From an uncultured Faecalibacterium sp. (GTDB taxonomy: Bacteria > Bacillota > Clostridia > Oscillospirales > Ruminococcaceae): DNA of 17,376 nucleotides. The stretch is taken from assembly GCA_900551435.1 (NCBI GenBank), contig URVW01000049.1:1-17376 (forward strand), written 5' to 3'. The notes beneath the pieces were generated by a model. That model had not been told where the DNA came from. It made no database searches and saw only the letters and a list, made by a program, of their open reading frames with translations. Below are positions 13,855 through 17,376 of the stretch, in pieces (the first letter of the stretch is position 1; each line of letters begins with the position of its first letter). A program made the position numbers and the translations under genes.

Positions 13855-15937
13855 ACTCCTTCTTCGGGACCGGCATCTCGAAGCCGCAGCCCTCTTTCAG
13901 GCAGTAGAGCTTGGAGCCTTTGCGGAAGAGGGTGGAACCGCACTTTTCGCACTTGGTGGGGACCGGGGTATCCCACGTCATGAAATCGCAGTCGGGATAG
14001 CGCTCACAGCCGTAGTAGATGCGGCCCTTGGCGCTCTTGCGTTCCAGCATCCGGCCTTTGCCGCACTTGGGGCAGATACCGCCGGTATCCTTGACCAGAC
14101 GCTTGGTCCCGCGGCACTCGGGGAAGCCGCTGCACGCCAAGAACTTGCCGTACTTGCCCACCTTGATGACCATGGGGCGGCCGCACAGGTCGCAGATCTC
14201 GCTGGACGGCTCGTCCGGGACCTTGACCTTCTTGCCTTCCATGTTCTTCTCGGCCTGTTCCAGACTGGCGGCAAAGCCCTGATAGAAGTCGTCCACGGTC
14301 TTGTGCCAGTCGGCCTTGCCGCTCTCGATCTTATCGAGGTTCTTTTCCATCTCCGCCGAGAAGTCCACGTCCACGATATGGGGGAACTGCTCGAGCATCA
14401 GGCCGTCCACAGCGCGGCCCAGCAGGGTGGGCTTCAGCTTTTTCTGGTCGCGCTCCACATAGCCGCGGTCGATGATGGTCGTGATGATGGGCGCATAGGT
14501 GGACGGACGGCCGATGCCGTTCTCTTCCAGCGCCTTGATGAGGGTAGCTTCGGTGTAGCGGGCGGGGGGCTGGGTGAACTTCTGCTCACTCTTCAGCTCC
14601 CGCAGCTTGAGCACCTGTCCCTGTTCCAGCGGCGGAAGGCTCGTTTCCTTCTTTTCCTTCTCGTCGGTGGCTTCCTCGTACAGGACCGTAAAGCCGTCGA
14701 AGGTGACGGTGTAGCCGCTGGCCTTGAACCGGTAGCCGCCCGCATACACGGTGACGGACACGGTGTCCTGCTGGCAGTCGGCCATCTGGCTGGCCATGAA
14801 GCGGCTCCAGATCATGCGGTAGAGCTTGGCGGTATCGCCGCTGATGCTCTTGTCCACCTCGTCGGGGGTCAGGGACGGGACCGAAGGACGGATGGCTTCA
14901 TGGGCGTCCTGCGCCGCCGTGGCGCTCTTGGTCTTCCAAGTGCGCTTGTAGGGGCAGATATACTGTTCGCCGTAGGCATCCGCAATATACTCTTTGGCGG
15001 CGGCAACGGCTTCGTCCGAGATGCGGAGACTGTCGGTACGCATATAGGTGATGAGGCCCAGCGTGCCGTGGCCCGCGATGTCCACGCCTTCGTACAGGGT
15101 CTGGGCCGCGCGCATGGTGCGGGTGGCCGTAAAGCCCAGACGGCGGGACGCTTCCTGCTGCAGGGTACTCGTGATGAACGCCGGCGTGGGCTGCTTGGCG
15201 CGCTTGCCCTTTTTCAGCTCACCGACCGTGTACTCGGCCCCTTCCAGACCCTTTTCGATGGCGCGGGCCTCAGCTTCGGTGTGGGGCAGAAGCTTCTTGC
15301 CCTTGTCGTCGGACGCCAGACGGGCGGTAAAGCTCTTGTGGCCCACGCCGAGGGTGGCATCGACGTTCCAGTATTCTTCGGGCTTGAAGTTCTCGATCTC
15401 CTTTTCGCGGTCGTCGATCAGGCGGACGGCCACGCTCTGGACGCGGCCCGCCGACAGGCCCCGGCGGACCTTCCGCCACAGGAACGGGCTGAGCTTATAG
15501 CCCACCAGACGGTCCAGCACGCGGCGGGCCTGCTGGGCATTGAACAGGTCCTCGTCGATGGCGCGGGGATGAGCCATGCCCTCCTGCACGCCCTTTTTGG
15601 TGATCTCGTCAAAGGTCACACGGTTCGGCTCGTGCGGGTCCAATCCCAGAATGTTGGCCAGATGCCAGCTGATGGCTTCGCCCTCGCGGTCCGGGTCGGT
15701 CGCGAGCAGGACGCCGTCGGAGTGCTTGGCCTTGCTCTTCAGCTCTTTGATGAGCTTTTCTTTTCCCTTGATGCTGATGTACTGCGGGGCATAGTCGTGC
15801 TCCACATCGATGCCCAGCTGGGAGGCGGGCAGGTCGCGGATATGGCCCATGCTGGCCGTGACCTCGTAGTCCTTGCCCAGATATTTGCCGATGGTTTTCG
15901 CCTTTGCGGGCGACTCCACGATCACCAGTTTTGACAT
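13853..15937 (-). CDS. topA: DNA topoisomerase I (type IA)
   Basis: TopA relaxes negative supercoils by cutting one strand through a tyrosine link. The 694-residue product starts MSKLVIVESPAKAKTI, where Glu8 belongs to the Toprim fold. DPDREGEA (81-88) supplies the metal-binding acids. The active-site Tyr298 lies in ITYMRTDSLRIS. ALEENGIGRPSTYAPII is another family hallmark. Three C-terminal four-Cys zinc ribbons follow at about 582-608, 622-651 and 663-684, normal for Firmicutes. The start is the ATG at 15935-15937, with AGGAG 7 nt upstream; an in-frame ATG 39 nt earlier lacks such a site. The gene lies between dprA and trmFO, a conserved neighbourhood in Firmicutes. Its TAA stop is partly formed by a repeat end. 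Confidence 0.98.
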   Translation of the reverse strand: MSKLVIVESPAKAKTIGKYLGKDYEVTASMGHIRDLPASQLGIDVEHDYAPQYISIKGKEKLIKELKSKAKHSDGVLLATDPDREGEAISWHLANILGLDPHEPNRVTFDEITKKGVQEGMAHPRAIDEDLFNAQQARRVLDRLVGYKLSPFLWRKVRRGLSAGRVQSVAVRLIDDREKEIENFKPEEYWNVDATLGVGHKSFTARLASDDKGKKLLPHTEAEARAIEKGLEGAEYTVGELKKGKRAKQPTPAFITSTLQQEASRRLGFTATRTMRAAQTLYEGVDIAGHGTLGLITYMRTDSLRISDEAVAAAKEYIADAYGEQYICPYKRTWKTKSATAAQDAHEAIRPSVPSLTPDEVDKSISGDTAKLYRMIWSRFMASQMADCQQDTVSVTVYAGGYRFKASGYTVTFDGFTVLYEEATDEKEKKETSLPPLEQGQVLKLRELKSEQKFTQPPARYTEATLIKALEENGIGRPSTYAPIITTIIDRGYVERDQKKLKPTLLGRAVDGLMLEQFPHIVDVDFSAEMEKNLDKIESGKADWHKTVDDFYQGFAASLEQAEKNMEGKKVKVPDEPSSEICDLCGRPMVIKVGKYGKFLACSGFPECRGTKRLVKDTGGICPKCGKGRMLERKSAKGRIYYGCERYPDCDFMTWDTPVPTKCEKCGSTLFRKGSKLYCLKEGCGFEMPVPKKE

Positions 15938-15944
15938 AGTTTCA

Positions 15945-15949
15945 CTCCT
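15945..15949 (-). promoter_or_regulatory. Ribosome binding site that fixes the topA start
   Basis: AGGAG lies 7 nt before the ATG at 15935-15937 and downstream of the alternative in-frame ATG at 15976. The conserved MSKLVIVESPAKA N-terminus supports this start. Confidence 0.75.
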
Positions 15950-15968
15950 ATATAGAATAGAAAGACCG

Positions 15969-15983
15969 GTCTGCACAGCAGAC
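15969..15983 (-). terminator. Small hairpin with pyrimidine tail between dprA and topA
   Basis: On the minus strand GTCTGC pairs with GCAGAC around a TGT loop, and CGGTCTTTCTATTCT follows. The stem is short and the tail only moderately T-rich, so it would be a weak or partial terminator after dprA. The stem is the same as the third hairpin of the repeat at 12381-12395, so it may instead be a relic of that repeat. Confidence 0.3.
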
Positions 15984-16023
15984 GGAAAGGCCCTTCTCGT
16001 ATTTCCAATTAAAGTGCGCCCTG

Positions 16024-17196
16024 TCAGCGCAGAATATACCGTTTTCCGGGCAGACAGGTCACACGTCCGGCCAGTTCCAGCTTCATAAGAGTGCTGGACA
16101 GCAGCGGGAGCGGCAGACCGCTCTCCATCCCCAATTCTTCCATCCCTTTTGCCGCCGGCCCGACACAGGCCAGAATTTTCCGCTCCACTTCGCTCAGGGG
16201 CGCGGGGGCGGGGCGGGAGATCGATGAAGCTGCTGGCTTTGCCGAATTTTGAACCGGCGGGTGCAGATTCAGCGCTTCGAACAGATCCTCGGCGCGGCAG
16301 ACAGCCTTTGCGCGGCCATCTCTTAAAAGGCCATTTGTTCCGACAGAGCCGGGCGAATCAATGTTTCCCGGGACCGCGAACACCGGCTTGCCGTATCGCT
16401 CCGCATGGGCCACGGTGGACATCGTGCCGCTTTTTTCCCGGGCTTCGACCACCACCAGCGCATTGGACAGCGCCGCAATGAGACGGTTTCGCTGCAAAAA
16501 GCTGAACTTTTTCGGCGTCTCGCTCTCCGGCGGATACTCACTGATGGCACATCCGTTTTCTTCGATCTGACGCCGTAAAACGCGATTCGAGACGGGGTAG
16601 GTCTTATCGATCGGAACGCCCATCACCGCGATGGTGGGCGCATGTTCCTGCACAGCGGCGCGGTGTCCGGCGCTGTCCAGCCCATCGGCCAGACCACTGA
16701 CGATGACCGCCCCATTCCGGGCCAATCCGCTTCCGATGCTTGCCGCCGCCCGAAGGCCGTAGTCCGTTGGCTTGCGGCTTCCTACCATGCCCACGGCCCC
16801 CGGTGCATTGAGCCAGTGCGGGTCGCCGGTGCAGTAAAGCACCAGCGGCATATCCGGGATACGGGAAAATGCCAGCGGGTAATCCGGGTCATCATAGGTC
16901 AAAATTTGGATGTCCCGTTTTTCGCACCGCTGCGCAAAGGCGCGGTAGTGTTCGGGGGTGTTGTCGGGCTGGACGGCCCTTTGGGCCGCCGGAACGCCCG
17001 CCGCACGCCGAAAAGCATCGGTCCCCCGCTGCTCCCAAGCTTCCTGTGCATCGCCGAACGTGTCCAAAACGCTGCCGTTGTGGCTGCTGCCAGCCCCCAG
17101 CGTTCCGGCCAGCCAAAGCCAGCACAACAGGGGTTCCGGGGCTGGTTCCAGCGGATAAAAACTCGTCTGACCCCAGACGGGGTCCGGGCCGTTCAC
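16024..17196 (-). CDS. dprA: DNA processing protein DprA
   Basis: DprA binds incoming single-stranded DNA and loads RecA during natural transformation; it is also widely kept in species not known to be competent. The 390-residue product has an N-terminal helical part (1-110) and a Rossmann-like core. The core shows GMVGSRKPTDYG (136-147), IVSGLADGLDSAGHRAAV (165-182), YPVSNRVL, SEYPPES, RNRLIAALS, VVEAREKSGTMST and VFAVPGNIDSPGSVGTNGLL. A C-terminal winged-helix-like segment (about 335-390) follows an Ala/Pro-rich linker. The GTG at 17194-17196 is chosen because GGGAGGAG lies 5 nt upstream and because it overlaps the stop of the preceding gene as GTGA. A GTG eight codons earlier is less likely. 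It heads the dprA-topA-trmFO block. Confidence 0.95.
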   Translation of the reverse strand: MNGPDPVWGQTSFYPLEPAPEPLLCWLWLAGTLGAGSSHNGSVLDTFGDAQEAWEQRGTDAFRRAAGVPAAQRAVQPDNTPEHYRAFAQRCEKRDIQILTYDDPDYPLAFSRIPDMPLVLYCTGDPHWLNAPGAVGMVGSRKPTDYGLRAAASIGSGLARNGAVIVSGLADGLDSAGHRAAVQEHAPTIAVMGVPIDKTYPVSNRVLRRQIEENGCAISEYPPESETPKKFSFLQRNRLIAALSNALVVVEAREKSGTMSTVAHAERYGKPVFAVPGNIDSPGSVGTNGLLRDGRAKAVCRAEDLFEALNLHPPVQNSAKPAASSISRPAPAPLSEVERKILACVGPAAKGMEELGMESGLPLPLLSSTLMKLELAGRVTCLPGKRYILR

Positions 17197-17376
17197 AGGC
17201 TCTCCTCCCGGAAATGCCACAGCAGGATGCTGCCCGCGATGCCCGCATTCAGGCTCTCGACGCGGTCGGTCATGGGGATGCGGACCGTACCGTTACAGGC
17301 AAGGATGGTCTCTTCGGTCAGGCCCTGCCCCTCGCTGCCGATGACGACGCAGACGCCGCCCGGATAGCTGGACGCC
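17193..17376 (-). CDS. SpoU/TrmH-family RNA 2'-O-methyltransferase, C-terminal 60 residues
   Basis: Only the end of this gene is in the window. The visible residues include VVIGSEGQGLTEETILACNG, then VRIPMTDRVESLNAGIAGSILLWHF. These are motifs 2 and 3 of the SPOUT knot: the GSEGxGL and the IPM...ESLN SAM-binding loops. The family methylates ribose 2'-OH in rRNA or tRNA. The exact target (RlmB, TrmH or another) cannot be told without the N-terminus. Its TGA stop overlaps the dprA GTG start, so the two genes are translationally linked. The dprA ribosome binding site lies within its last codons. Confidence 0.92.
   Translation of the reverse strand, partial: ASSYPGGVCVVIGSEGQGLTEETILACNGTVRIPMTDRVESLNAGIAGSILLWHFREESL
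17202..17209 (-). promoter_or_regulatory. Ribosome binding site that fixes the dprA start
   Basis: GGGAGGAG on the minus strand lies 5 nt before the GTG at 17194-17196. It sits inside the last codons of the upstream methyltransferase gene. It is the strongest ribosome binding site in the window and decides between this GTG and one 24 nt earlier. Confidence 0.75.

Noticed and set aside
1..17376. A new defence, biosynthetic or mobile system
   Set aside because: Every substantial minus-strand gene belongs to a well-known housekeeping family, and no transposase, integrase, CRISPR array or toxin-antitoxin pair is visible.

Overview
The window is a run of housekeeping genes, all on the minus strand, from what looks like a GC-rich member of the Clostridia. 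The gene order (plsX-rnc-smc-ftsY and yhbY-nadD-yqeK-LCP-rsfS-leuS), the AGGAG-type ribosome binding sites and the Firmicutes-type folate-dependent TrmFO all point to Firmicutes. The high GC content and the general look of the proteins suggest the Faecalibacterium / Gemmiger / Subdoligranulum branch of the Oscillospiraceae (Ruminococcaceae). That placement is inference from memory, without a database search.

In the direction of transcription, from high to low coordinates, the layout is as follows. (1) 17376-12411 holds the C-terminal end of a SpoU/TrmH-type RNA 2'-O-methyltransferase, then dprA, topA and trmFO. (2) 12299-6003 holds plsX, rnc, smc and ftsY, covering phospholipid synthesis, RNA processing, chromosome condensation and the SRP receptor. 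(3) 5980-5345 is rdgB, the dITP/XTP pyrophosphatase. (4) 5344-5043 is a gene-free gap of about 300 bp filled with strong secondary structure. (5) 5042-1 holds yhbY, nadD, yqeK, an LCP-family cell-wall ligase, rsfS and the N-terminal 431 codons of leuS. Genes are tightly packed: two junctions are 4-nt GTGA overlaps, nadD and yqeK overlap by about 47 nt, and rnc and smc are 3 nt apart. Long polycistronic transcripts are therefore likely. Two internal promoters stand out: a near-consensus one inside the 3' end of smc that should serve ftsY, and an extended -10 promoter before the LCP gene.

I see no mobile element with a transposase, no prophage, no CRISPR array, no tRNA or rRNA, and no defence or biosynthetic system. 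Nothing in the coding content looks like a new system. The most interesting material is non-coding. A small three-hairpin element bounded by AACCTCTC / GAGAGGTT inverted ends occurs complete at 12332-12404, expanded and inverted at 1382-1515, and apparently as a remnant at 13830-13854, where it supplies part of the topA stop codon. A different, roughly 105-bp nested palindrome sits before yhbY at 5220-5324. These structures lie at the seams between otherwise conserved gene blocks and would be transcribed as part of the operons.
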